This document shows positions 14,751 to 21,665 of a DNA stretch of 21,665 nucleotides, piece after piece. Both the position numbers and the translations under genes were made by a program. The notes under the pieces are model-generated. The model had not been told where the DNA came from, made no database searches, and saw only the letters and a program-made list of their open reading frames with translations. The DNA comes from an uncultured Clostridia bacterium. GTDB taxonomy: Bacteria; Bacillota; Clostridia; Oscillospirales; Acutalibacteraceae. Location of the stretch: assembly GCA_946042285.1 (NCBI GenBank), contig CAMGDK010000011.1, positions 1-21,665 on the forward strand, written 5' to 3'. Each line of letters begins with the position of its first letter. Position 1 is the stretch's first letter.

Positions 14751-16109
14751 ATGGAAATTTTGAGTTTAAGTGAAATTGCAAAAGCCTGCGGCGGAGTATT
14801 CAGCAGTGATTGCTCAGTGAACGGTGTTTGCATTGATACAAGAAAGATAACACAGGGATGTCTGTTTATATGCATAAAGGGCGAACGCTTTGATGCACAT
14901 GATTTTGCACAGGAGGCGCTTGATAAGGGTGCGGCGGCAGTTATGGTGCATAGGGATATTGATGTTAGCGGAGCTTATGTCAGGGTTGATGATACATCAA
15001 AGGCGTTGCTTGACCTTGGCGGATATTATCGCTCTAAATTTAATATTCCTCTTGTAGCGCTTACCGGCTCTGTCGGTAAGACAACAACAAAGGAATTTAC
15101 TTATCTCGTTGTAAATTCGCAGTACAATGCAGTCAAAACCCTCGGCAATCTCAATAACGAAATCGGCTTACCGCAGATGCTGTTTCAGCTTGATAACAGT
15201 ATTGAGGCGGCAGTTATCGAAATGGGAATGAATCATTTTGGCGAGATTCACAGACTGACCACTGCCGCAAAGCCAACACTTGCACTTATAACAAATATCG
15301 GTGTTTCGCATATCGAGAATTTAGGCTCGCGTGAGGGAATACTAAAGTCAAAGCTTGAAATTCTCGACGGTCTTGACAAGGGCGCACCGCTTATTTTGAA
15401 TGGCGACAACGACCTTTTGAGCACTGTTAAAAATGATGATTATAAGATTATTTTCTACGGCATTGATAATGACTGCGACTTTAAGGCAGTTAACATTGCA
15501 GAGAAAAACGGCTCAACAGAGTTTGATGTTGAATATTATTCAAATTCACAGCATGTAATTATTCCTACAATCGGTGTACATAATGTATATAATGCGCTTG
15601 CCGCCTTTGCAGTCGGCTATTTCTTAAATATCCCTGCCGACAAATGCGCAAACGCACTTTCAAAGTATGTGCCGGAGGGAATGAGGCAAAAATGCGTTAA
15701 TGTTAATGGCATTACATCAATTGAGGATTGCTACAATGCAAGCCCGGATTCGATGAGGGCGGCGCTCAAAACACTTGCAGATACTAACGGTAACAAAAAA
15801 ATTGCCGTTTTGGCAGATATGCTTGAGCTTGGTGAATATGCGAAGCAGGCTCATGAGGCTGTCGGCGAAATGGTTGTTGATAACAATATCGATTATTTGT
15901 TGACATTCGGTGCTGACGGCAGATTCATTTGCGATAAGGCAAAATCACTCGGTATGGAAAATGCATATCATTTTGACACAAAAAAAGAGCTTGCAGATAA
16001 GCTTGAGGAAATCACCGAAAAGGGTGACGCAATAGTGTTCAAGGCTTCAAGAGGTATGAAGCTTGAGGAAATCATTAAGGATGTTTATGATAGGTGGGAG
16101 GATAAATGA
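14751..16109 (+). CDS. murF: UDP-MurNAc-tripeptide:D-Ala-D-Ala ligase (MurF)
   Basis: Last cytoplasmic Mur ligase, which adds D-Ala-D-Ala to the UDP-MurNAc-tripeptide; 452 aa. The ATP loop is TGSVGKTTT (105-113), followed by NLNNEIGLP (133-141), EMGMNHFGEI and ITNIGVSHIENLGS, all MurF-type rather than MurE-type. The C-terminal domain has DCYNASPDSMRAAL and VLADMLELGEYA. Start ATG 14751 is three bases after the murE stop and has no clear Shine-Dalgarno, so ribosomes from murE probably re-initiate. It ends in a 4-base ATGA overlap with mraY. MurF needs the product of MurE, so the order follows the pathway. Confidence 0.96.
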   Translation: MEILSLSEIAKACGGVFSSDCSVNGVCIDTRKITQGCLFICIKGERFDAHDFAQEALDKGAAAVMVHRDIDVSGAYVRVDDTSKALLDLGGYYRSKFNIPLVALTGSVGKTTTKEFTYLVVNSQYNAVKTLGNLNNEIGLPQMLFQLDNSIEAAVIEMGMNHFGEIHRLTTAAKPTLALITNIGVSHIENLGSREGILKSKLEILDGLDKGAPLILNGDNDLLSTVKNDDYKIIFYGIDNDCDFKAVNIAEKNGSTEFDVEYYSNSQHVIIPTIGVHNVYNALAAFAVGYFLNIPADKCANALSKYVPEGMRQKCVNVNGITSIEDCYNASPDSMRAALKTLADTNGNKKIAVLADMLELGEYAKQAHEAVGEMVVDNNIDYLLTFGADGRFICDKAKSLGMENAYHFDTKKELADKLEEITEKGDAIVFKASRGMKLEEIIKDVYDRWEDK

Positions 16110-17158
16110 GTAGTACAGTTGCAATTATAATCAGCGTTATTATTTCTTTCGGATTTACGGCGGCACTTGGATTTATTATTATTCCATGGCTCAGAAAGCT
16201 GAAATTCGGACAGACTATATTAGATATCGGACCAAGCTGGCACAAGTCAAAGCAGGGTACACCGAATATGGGCGGAATTATGTTTATTATCGGTATTATT
16301 GTTTCGCTTGCAGTTACTGCATTGACCTACCATTTTACAGGCGGCAATCTTGAAAGTGATTATTCATCAATCATCACAGGCAGGGAAAAAATACTTCTTG
16401 TTGCAGGTGCAGTGCTTGCGCTTGGCTTTGGTGTTGTCGGCTTTACTGATGATTTTATCAAAATCAAGCTTAAGAGAAACGAAGGACTTTCAGCAAAGCA
16501 AAAGACATTAGGTCAGCTTATTATGACAGTCGGCTATGTATGCACACTTTGGATTTCACACAACACAAGCTGGTATATTCCTTTTGTCGGTATTGTAAGC
16601 TTTGAAAAGAATGTGTTTACTGCAATAGTATTCTGGCTTCTTTCAATATTTATAATATACGGCTGTGTTAACTCCGTAAATCTTACAGACGGTATCGACG
16701 GACTTTGCTCGTCTGTAACCGCAACCGTTGCGATAACCTTTATTATTATCGGCTCAATGCAAAAATTTGCAGGTCTTCAAATATTTGCAGGTGCACTTCT
16801 CGGCGGCGTGCTCGGATTTCTTTGCTGGAATTGGAATCCTGCAAAAACATTTATGGGTGACACAGGCTCACTCTTCCTTGGCGGTATCGTTGCGGCACTC
16901 GGATTTCTCATTAAATGTCCGCTTCTTCTGTTGCCAATCGGTATCGTATATGTTTGCGAAACGATGAGCGATATTATACAAATCGGCTATTTTAAAATCA
17001 CACATGGTAAGCGTGTGTTTAAAATGGCACCTATACATCATCACTTTGAAATGTGCGGCTGGAAGGAAAAGAAAATCTGCATTATCTTCTCGGCAGTTAA
17101 TGTAATCGGCTGCGCAATCGGTGTCTTGCTTATGTATTTCGGTTGCATAGCAAGATAA
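16106..17158 (+). CDS. mraY: Phospho-MurNAc-pentapeptide transferase (MraY)
   Basis: Integral membrane enzyme that moves phospho-MurNAc-pentapeptide from UDP to undecaprenyl phosphate, making lipid I. It is 350 aa with about ten membrane helices. Conserved residues are present: the Asp pair D115-D116 in GFTDDF, NSVNLTDGIDGL (189-200), MGDTGS (250-255, D252) and the HHH motif (311-313) in KMAPIHHHFE. The start ATG overlaps the murF stop (ATGA), and GGGAGG precedes it at close spacing. Here mraY is followed by ftsW after 36 bp; murD, the usual neighbour, is missing. Confidence 0.97.
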   Translation: MSSTVAIIISVIISFGFTAALGFIIIPWLRKLKFGQTILDIGPSWHKSKQGTPNMGGIMFIIGIIVSLAVTALTYHFTGGNLESDYSSIITGREKILLVAGAVLALGFGVVGFTDDFIKIKLKRNEGLSAKQKTLGQLIMTVGYVCTLWISHNTSWYIPFVGIVSFEKNVFTAIVFWLLSIFIIYGCVNSVNLTDGIDGLCSSVTATVAITFIIIGSMQKFAGLQIFAGALLGGVLGFLCWNWNPAKTFMGDTGSLFLGGIVAALGFLIKCPLLLLPIGIVYVCETMSDIIQIGYFKITHGKRVFKMAPIHHHFEMCGWKEKKICIIFSAVNVIGCAIGVLLMYFGCIAR

Positions 17159-17194
17159 TTATTATCTGTAAACTAACATGAAAGGAGCGTTAAT

Positions 17195-18397
17195 ATGGCA
17201 GGTAAAGCTAACAGCAACGAAAACAATGTTGTTAAGCCGGACAGAAAGGGTGGCTTTGACAAAAGCAGCTTTTTTATTACCGGCAGTATGGATATTCCTT
17301 TTCTCGGATTAACGATAGCGTTGTTAACAATAGGACTTGTAATGCTCTTTTCTGCATCATATCCTTACGCATACTATAACAGAGATAATTCGTATTATTT
17401 CTTCGTAAGGCAATCTATTTTCGCAGTCGGCGGACTTGTCGGCATGTTTATAATGTCAAAGCTGAATTATAAAATACTTAAAGGGTTTGTCAAGCCGTTG
17501 CTTGGTGTAACACTGTTTTTACTTATTCTTGTTTTGTTTTACCACACAAATCTTGAGGGTGCGGACGGTGGATCTTTTAAAAGATGGATCCCGTTTTTCG
17601 GCTTTACATTTCAGCCGTCTGACCTTGCAAAGTTTACTCTTGTATTAACACTTTCCTGTTATATCAGTGATTATTATCGCTATATGAAAACCTTTAAGTA
17701 CGGAATATGTATTCCTCTTGGAATAACTGCAATATTCTGCGGACTTATTTTTCTTGAGCATCACATGTCATGTACAATTTTGATGTTTTTAATCGGTGCA
17801 AGCCTTATGTTTGCAGGCGGCAGTAATTGGAAGATATTTGCACTCGGTGTAGGTGCTGTTTTCCTTGTGATATTCATAGTAATTACATTTCCCGATTTGC
17901 TCGAAAACTATGCCGGTACCCGTATTAAAGCTTGGCTTGACAAGGATTTTGATCCAATGGGTGCGCGTTGGCAAACAAACAATTCACTCTATGCTATCGG
18001 TTCGGGCGGATTGTTTGGTGCAGGACTCGGTAACTCAAAGCAAAAGTATTTATATGTTTCAGAGCCACAAAACGACTTTATTTTTTCAATCGTATGTGAG
18101 GAGCTCGGTCTTGTAGGTGCAGTTATAATTATTGTTCTTTTCTGCGCACTTGTGATGAGAGGACTGTATATTGCAGCAAAGTGCAGGGATAAGCTTGGCT
18201 CACTTCTTGTAATCGGTATAGTTGCACAGATAGGAATTCAGGTTGGTTTCAACATTATGGTTGTTACGGATACATTGCCAAACACCGGTATTGCGCTCCC
18301 GTTCTTCTCCTACGGCGGCACAGCAATATTTATGCTGCTTTGTCAAATCGGAGTTGTGCTTTCAGTTTCAAGAAAAGCAAATCAGCAAAGGGTATAG
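17195..18397 (+). CDS. ftsW: Peptidoglycan glycosyltransferase FtsW (SEDS family)
   Basis: Polytopic SEDS-family polymerase that elongates glycan strands from lipid II at the septum, working with a class B PBP; 400 aa with a polar N-terminal tail of about 30 residues and about ten helices. Visible motifs are MLFSASYPYAY, the FQPSDLAKF block (139-147), AIGSGGLFGAGLGNS and EPQNDFIFSIVCEELG, whose D294 aligns with E. coli FtsW D297, required for polymerisation, and the C-terminal PFFSYGGTA. Where most FtsW have a QPDLGT-like stretch, this one has LEHHMSCT (187-194). Start ATG 17195 has AAAGGAG eight bases upstream. It could be the SpoVE paralogue; with only one copy here, FtsW is preferred. Confidence 0.92.
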   Translation: MAGKANSNENNVVKPDRKGGFDKSSFFITGSMDIPFLGLTIALLTIGLVMLFSASYPYAYYNRDNSYYFFVRQSIFAVGGLVGMFIMSKLNYKILKGFVKPLLGVTLFLLILVLFYHTNLEGADGGSFKRWIPFFGFTFQPSDLAKFTLVLTLSCYISDYYRYMKTFKYGICIPLGITAIFCGLIFLEHHMSCTILMFLIGASLMFAGGSNWKIFALGVGAVFLVIFIVITFPDLLENYAGTRIKAWLDKDFDPMGARWQTNNSLYAIGSGGLFGAGLGNSKQKYLYVSEPQNDFIFSIVCEELGLVGAVIIIVLFCALVMRGLYIAAKCRDKLGSLLVIGIVAQIGIQVGFNIMVVTDTLPNTGIALPFFSYGGTAIFMLLCQIGVVLSVSRKANQQRV

Positions 18398-18410
18398 CGG
18401 AGGAAATTAT

Positions 18411-19532
18411 ATGAGAATATTATTTGCAACAGGTGGCACTGCAGGGCATATAAATCCTGCGCTTGCAGTTGCCTCATATATAAGAGAAAATTATGACGAT
18501 GCTCAGATTCTGTTTATAGGTACTGCCGATCACATGGAAGCAAGGCTTGTACCGAATGCGGGATTTGATTTTAAAACAATAAATATCTCCGGCTTTAAGC
18601 GCTCTTTTTCGCCTAAAGCAATTATTCACAATATTAAAACAGTTATAAGGGCAATAACATCGAAGGCAGCAAGTAAAAAGATAATTAAAGAGTTTAAGCC
18701 TGATGTTGCAGTAGGCTTTGGCGGATATGTTTCAGGTCCTGTTCTTCAGGCAGCACACGATTTAGGCGTTGCGACATGTATTCACGAGCAAAACGCTTAT
18801 CCCGGTGTTACAAATAAAACTCTTGCAAAAATTGCAGACAAGGTTATGCTGACTGTTGAGGATGCAAAAAAGCATCTTGAGTCAAAGAATCCGGTAATGG
18901 TTACAGGCTTGCCGGTAAGAGGTGAGCTTCTAAATGCAGATAGGGATTTTGCAAGAACACAGCTTGGAGTTCCTGACGATAAGCCTCTCGTTTTGTCCTT
19001 TGGCGGCTCACTCGGCGCAAGACCTATCAACGAGGCAATGTTTGATATATTGCTTGATAGTGCCGAAAACGGAAGATATTACCATATACATTCTGTCGGT
19101 ACAAATGGTGCAGAGTTTCTTGATAGGTTTGCCGAAAAGGGCTTTGTTGACGGCAAAAAGGGTACTGTCGAGGTAAGACAGTATATTGACAACATGGATG
19201 TTTGTATGGCGGCTGCAGATGTTGTTGTGGGCAGAGCAGGTGCGTCATCACTATCCGAGATTGAAGCTATGGGTAAGGCATCAATTCTTGTTCCGTCACC
19301 CTATGTTGCAGAAAATCATCAGTTTCACAACGCAATGGCACTTGTTAACAGGGGCGCCGGTTATATCCTTGAGGAAAAGGATTTAACCTCTGACGCTCTT
19401 GCAAAAAAGCTTGACGAGCTTCTTTCAAATCCTGCAATTCTTCATCAGGTGGAGGAAAATGCAAAAGCCATGGCAATTATTGATGCGAGAGAACGAATTG
19501 CAGATGTAGTAGTTTCGCTTGCAAAAAAATAA
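18411..19532 (+). CDS. murG: UDP-GlcNAc:lipid I N-acetylglucosaminyltransferase (MurG)
   Basis: GT28-family enzyme on the inner face of the membrane that converts lipid I to lipid II; 373 aa. The N-terminal glycine loop is GGTAGH (8-13), with Ala where E. coli MurG has Gly. Also visible are GFGGYVSGPV, HEQNAYPGVTNK, LSFGGSLGARPIN (second glycine loop) and VGRAGASSLSEIEAMGKASI with the nucleotide-sugar-binding acidic residue, then PYVAENHQFHNA. Start ATG 18411 has a strong GCGGAGGAAA site (18398-18407) just after the ftsW stop at 18397. Longer in-frame starts lie within ftsW and are rejected. Confidence 0.96.
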   Translation: MRILFATGGTAGHINPALAVASYIRENYDDAQILFIGTADHMEARLVPNAGFDFKTINISGFKRSFSPKAIIHNIKTVIRAITSKAASKKIIKEFKPDVAVGFGGYVSGPVLQAAHDLGVATCIHEQNAYPGVTNKTLAKIADKVMLTVEDAKKHLESKNPVMVTGLPVRGELLNADRDFARTQLGVPDDKPLVLSFGGSLGARPINEAMFDILLDSAENGRYYHIHSVGTNGAEFLDRFAEKGFVDGKKGTVEVRQYIDNMDVCMAAADVVVGRAGASSLSEIEAMGKASILVPSPYVAENHQFHNAMALVNRGAGYILEEKDLTSDALAKKLDELLSNPAILHQVEENAKAMAIIDARERIADVVVSLAKK

Positions 19533-19545
19533 AAAATAGCAAAAA

Positions 19546-19581
19546 AATCACCTTTGCATAGAATATCTAACAGAGGTGATT
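19546..19581 (+). promoter_or_regulatory. Hairpin enclosing the murA ribosome binding site
   Basis: AATCACCTTTG (19546-19556) and CAGAGGTGATT (19571-19581) form an 11-bp stem with one G-U pair and a 14-base loop. The 3' arm is the murA Shine-Dalgarno, AGAGGTGAT, three to four bases from ATG 19584, so it is hidden when the stem forms. The 5' arm resembles the 16S anti-SD end (ATCACCT). The loop contains TAGAAT (19559-19564), one change from a -10 hexamer, but I find no good -35. A run of A, not T, flanks it on +. Confidence 0.6.
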
Positions 19582-19583
19582 AT

Positions 19584-20858
19584 ATGGAACAGCTTTTGGT
19601 AAGCGGTGAAAAAAAGTTAGACGGAGCTGTTACGGTTCACGGTGCAAAAAATTCTGCATTGCCTATCCTTGCCGCAGCAATTCTTGTAAAGGGTGAGTGC
19701 ATAATACATAATTGTCCGCGACTCAGTGATGTTCTTGAAGCAATCAACATACTTAAAGGACTTGGATGCAAGGCAGAGCTTGAAGGTAATACAGCCGTTG
19801 TCGATGCATCAACCATAAGCGGATATTCAATAGACGAGCAAACAATGCGCTCGATGCGCTCATCAATTATATTTCTTGGTGCACTTGTAAGTCGAATGGG
19901 AATTGCTCAGGTATATTATCCGGGCGGATGCGAAATAGGCACAAGACCTGTTGATTTGCACATTAACAGCTTGAGGTCGATGGGTGTAACCGTTGAGGAA
20001 AAGGGCTCAGCTATATGCTGTAAGGCGGATAAAATTTACGGTACTAAAATAATATTGCCTTTTCCAAGCGTTGGTGCAACAGAAAATATAATTATTGCCT
20101 CGGTAATGGCGAAGGGCAGAACAACAATCATCAACGCTGCAAGAGAGCCGGAAATAAGTGATCTTGCGGATTTCTTAAATCATTGCGGTGCAAGGATTTA
20201 CGGAGCGGGAGAGGGTACGATAGAAATTGAAGGCGTTTTGTCTCTGCATCCTGCACAGCACGATGTTATACCGGACAGAATTGTAGTATCAACATATATG
20301 GCGGCAGCGGCAATAACAGGCTCAACCGTCACCGTAAACAATGTTGTACCTACTCATGTAGCGCCTGTATTTCCGGCGTTTAATCAAATGGGATGCAGAA
20401 TATACTTAAGCGGAAGCTCGCTTAAGCTTGAGGCACCGCGCCGACTAAAAAGAATATCAACAATTAAAACAATGCCGTATCCCGGATTTCCGACTGATTC
20501 TCAGCCGATAATTGCCGCAGTTCTTTGCAAGGCAAAGGGAACCTCGGTTATACAGGAAAATATATTTGAAAACAGATTTAGATATATCAGTGAGCTGAAA
20601 AGATTCGGCACAGATATTGAGGTTAATGATAATCTTGCAGTTATTAACGGTGTTAAGGAATTTCATGCGGCAAATGTAAACGCAACCGATTTAAGAGGAG
20701 GAGCTGCCCTTGTGATTGCCTCTCTTGCCGCTGACGGAATCAGCAGAGTAAATTGTGTTAATTATATCGACCGTGGATATGAGAGTATAGAAAAATCATT
20801 GTCTCAAATTGGTGCGGATATTAAGAGGATAACCTATGAAAAACAAAAGGACGAGTAA
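19584..20858 (+). CDS. murA: UDP-GlcNAc 1-carboxyvinyltransferase (MurA)
   Basis: First committed enzyme of peptidoglycan synthesis, transferring enolpyruvate from PEP to UDP-GlcNAc; 424 aa. Key residues are present, close to E. coli numbering: K22-N23 in HGAKNSALP, the catalytic cysteine C116 in PGGCEIGTRP (the fosfomycin target), R121, D305 in GFPTD, R371 in DLRGGAAL and R397 in YIDRGYE. One deviation: the usual DRIEAGT-type block reads DRIVVST (231-237), with Val where E. coli has Glu234. Start ATG 19584 gives the normal N-terminus; an in-frame TTG at 19554 adds ten residues encoded by a hairpin and is rejected. A second MurA copy is common in Firmicutes, so this may not be the only one. 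It overlaps ftsQ by 23 bases. Confidence 0.94.
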   Translation: MEQLLVSGEKKLDGAVTVHGAKNSALPILAAAILVKGECIIHNCPRLSDVLEAINILKGLGCKAELEGNTAVVDASTISGYSIDEQTMRSMRSSIIFLGALVSRMGIAQVYYPGGCEIGTRPVDLHINSLRSMGVTVEEKGSAICCKADKIYGTKIILPFPSVGATENIIIASVMAKGRTTIINAAREPEISDLADFLNHCGARIYGAGEGTIEIEGVLSLHPAQHDVIPDRIVVSTYMAAAAITGSTVTVNNVVPTHVAPVFPAFNQMGCRIYLSGSSLKLEAPRRLKRISTIKTMPYPGFPTDSQPIIAAVLCKAKGTSVIQENIFENRFRYISELKRFGTDIEVNDNLAVINGVKEFHAANVNATDLRGGAALVIASLAADGISRVNCVNYIDRGYESIEKSLSQIGADIKRITYEKQKDE

Positions 20859-21665
20859 CAAGTCAAATTCAAAACGAGAAAAGGTTAACAGAAATCAGGA
20901 CTACGACAGAGGTCTTGATGATTTCGGTCTTGAGCCTCCGAGAATTTACAGAGAAACTCAAAAAATGAAGGCTGACACTCAAAGAAAGATAGCTGACACT
21001 CATTCTCAAAGAAAGGCTCAAAGGCAGGACGGCAAAAACCTTACAAGAGGTGAAAAAAGAGCCAAGGAAACCAAAAGAAGAAAAAAAAGAAATAAGCTTA
21101 GAAAAATTCTTATTTGGTTTACTGCGGTAATTGCATTTATTGCTCTCGGTGTAGTTTTGTCGCTCACTGTTTTCTTCCATATTAACACAATAGAAATTAC
21201 AGGCAATAAGCTTTATCCTAAAGAGGAAATATCAAAGCAATGCACAATAGATATTGGTGAAAATCTCTTTATGTCCGACACAGATAAGGCAAGAAAGACA
21301 ATAGAGCAAAATCTTCCGTATGTTTACGATGCGGTTATCACAAGAAGACTTCCCGACAAAATACAGATAAGTATTAAGGAAGCAAAGCCTGCATATTCTA
21401 TTAAATGCAAGGATAAAACATATATTTTACTTGATGACAGATTTAAGGTGCTTGAGATGGGTGCTCAAGCATCATCAGGCATAATAATCCAAAAGGCACA
21501 GGTTAAAAGCTCTGTGCCGGGTAAAACAATTGAGTTTAAAAATAAGGATGTAAGCGATTGCCTTACAAAGCTGGCTCAGGTTGTAAAGGATAACAAATTT
21601 GATGAAATTACTGCTATATACAGTAATAATATAGGCGATAATTACGCGGTTTATGACGGTAGGAT
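20836..21665 (+). CDS. ftsQ: Cell division protein FtsQ/DivIB, 3' end beyond window
   Basis: Bitopic division protein that joins FtsL and FtsB/DivIC in the divisome; 276 codons visible, no stop before the window end. The cytoplasmic tail is long, basic and Gln-rich (1-90, ending in KRRKKRNKLRK). A single membrane helix follows (91-114), then an extracytoplasmic POTRA domain starting INTIEITGNKLYPKEEI (116-132) with ITRRLPDKIQISIKEAKP, the classic FtsQ pattern. Start ATG 20836 has AGAGGAT (20824-20830) and lies 23 bases inside the end of murA. In Gram-positives the name DivIB is also used. The family's beta domain begins with the YILLDDRFKVLE stretch and continues off the end. Confidence 0.93.
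   Translation, partial: MKNKRTSNKSNSKREKVNRNQDYDRGLDDFGLEPPRIYRETQKMKADTQRKIADTHSQRKAQRQDGKNLTRGEKRAKETKRRKKRNKLRKILIWFTAVIAFIALGVVLSLTVFFHINTIEITGNKLYPKEEISKQCTIDIGENLFMSDTDKARKTIEQNLPYVYDAVITRRLPDKIQISIKEAKPAYSIKCKDKTYILLDDRFKVLEMGAQASSGIIIQKAQVKSSVPGKTIEFKNKDVSDCLTKLAQVVKDNKFDEITAIYSNNIGDNYAVYDGR

Noticed and set aside
18243..18410. N-terminal extension of MurG into ftsW
   Set aside because: The MurG family begins at MRILFATGGTAGH, and a strong GGAGGAAA lies directly before ATG 18411.
1..21665. CRISPR arrays, tRNA/rRNA genes, insertion sequences, phage or defence genes
   Set aside because: I looked for direct-repeat arrays, cloverleaf patterns, transposase motifs and terminal inverted repeats and found none. 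The coding content is core housekeeping genes plus transporters.

Overview
The window is ordinary bacterial chromosome from a low-GC (about 40% by eye) Gram-positive, most likely an uncultured member of the Clostridia. The reasons are AT-rich codon use, AAAGGAG-type ribosome binding sites, consensus vegetative promoters, an mraZ-led division and cell-wall (dcw) cluster with a PASTA-domain penicillin-binding protein, and a MurE carrying the DNPR motif of meso-diaminopimelate ligases. No species can be named. The first 44 bases are not biological: they are the end of the Illumina P5 adapter, an i5 index and the Nextera transposase adapter. Native sequence starts at base 45.

Region 1 (48-6241, + strand): uvrB, a MATE-family efflux pump and uvrA, packed as one operon (4-bp gap, then 11-bp overlap). 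UvrA and UvrB are two of the three proteins of nucleotide excision repair. The pump between them is cotranscribed.

Region 2 (6242-8767): a convergent pair, a DUF2804 protein on + and a GPH-type sugar:cation symporter on -, separated by a bidirectional terminator. The uvrA/DUF2804 junction is the most compact regulatory site here. A 20-bp hairpin has the promoter -10 hexamer TATAAT as its exact loop, the Shine-Dalgarno (SD) sequence of the next gene in its 3' arm, and a copy of the 16S anti-SD core in its 5' arm.

Region 3 (8768-9028): a 261-bp divergent control region. It holds a promoter for the transporter, a perfect TTGACA-N17-TATAAT promoter for mraZ, an upstream helically phased TTACA/TGTAA array resembling a WalR-type site, and a downstream phased array of TCCCAC (GTGGGA) repeats resembling MraZ boxes.

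Region 4 (9029 to the end, + strand): the dcw operon mraZ-rsmH-ftsL-PBP-murE-murF-mraY-ftsW-murG-murA-ftsQ. It encodes regulator, division-site proteins and the enzymes from UDP-GlcNAc enolpyruvyl transfer to lipid II and septal polymerisation. murD, normally between mraY and ftsW, is absent from that place, and murB and murC are not seen. Two junctions hold marked hairpins: ftsL-PBP (126 bp) and murG-murA (SD inside a stem). The last gene, ftsQ, is cut by the window end.

I see no mobile element, CRISPR array, tRNA, rRNA or clear novel multigene system. The points of real interest are regulatory structures at gene junctions and the assembly artefact at the left end.
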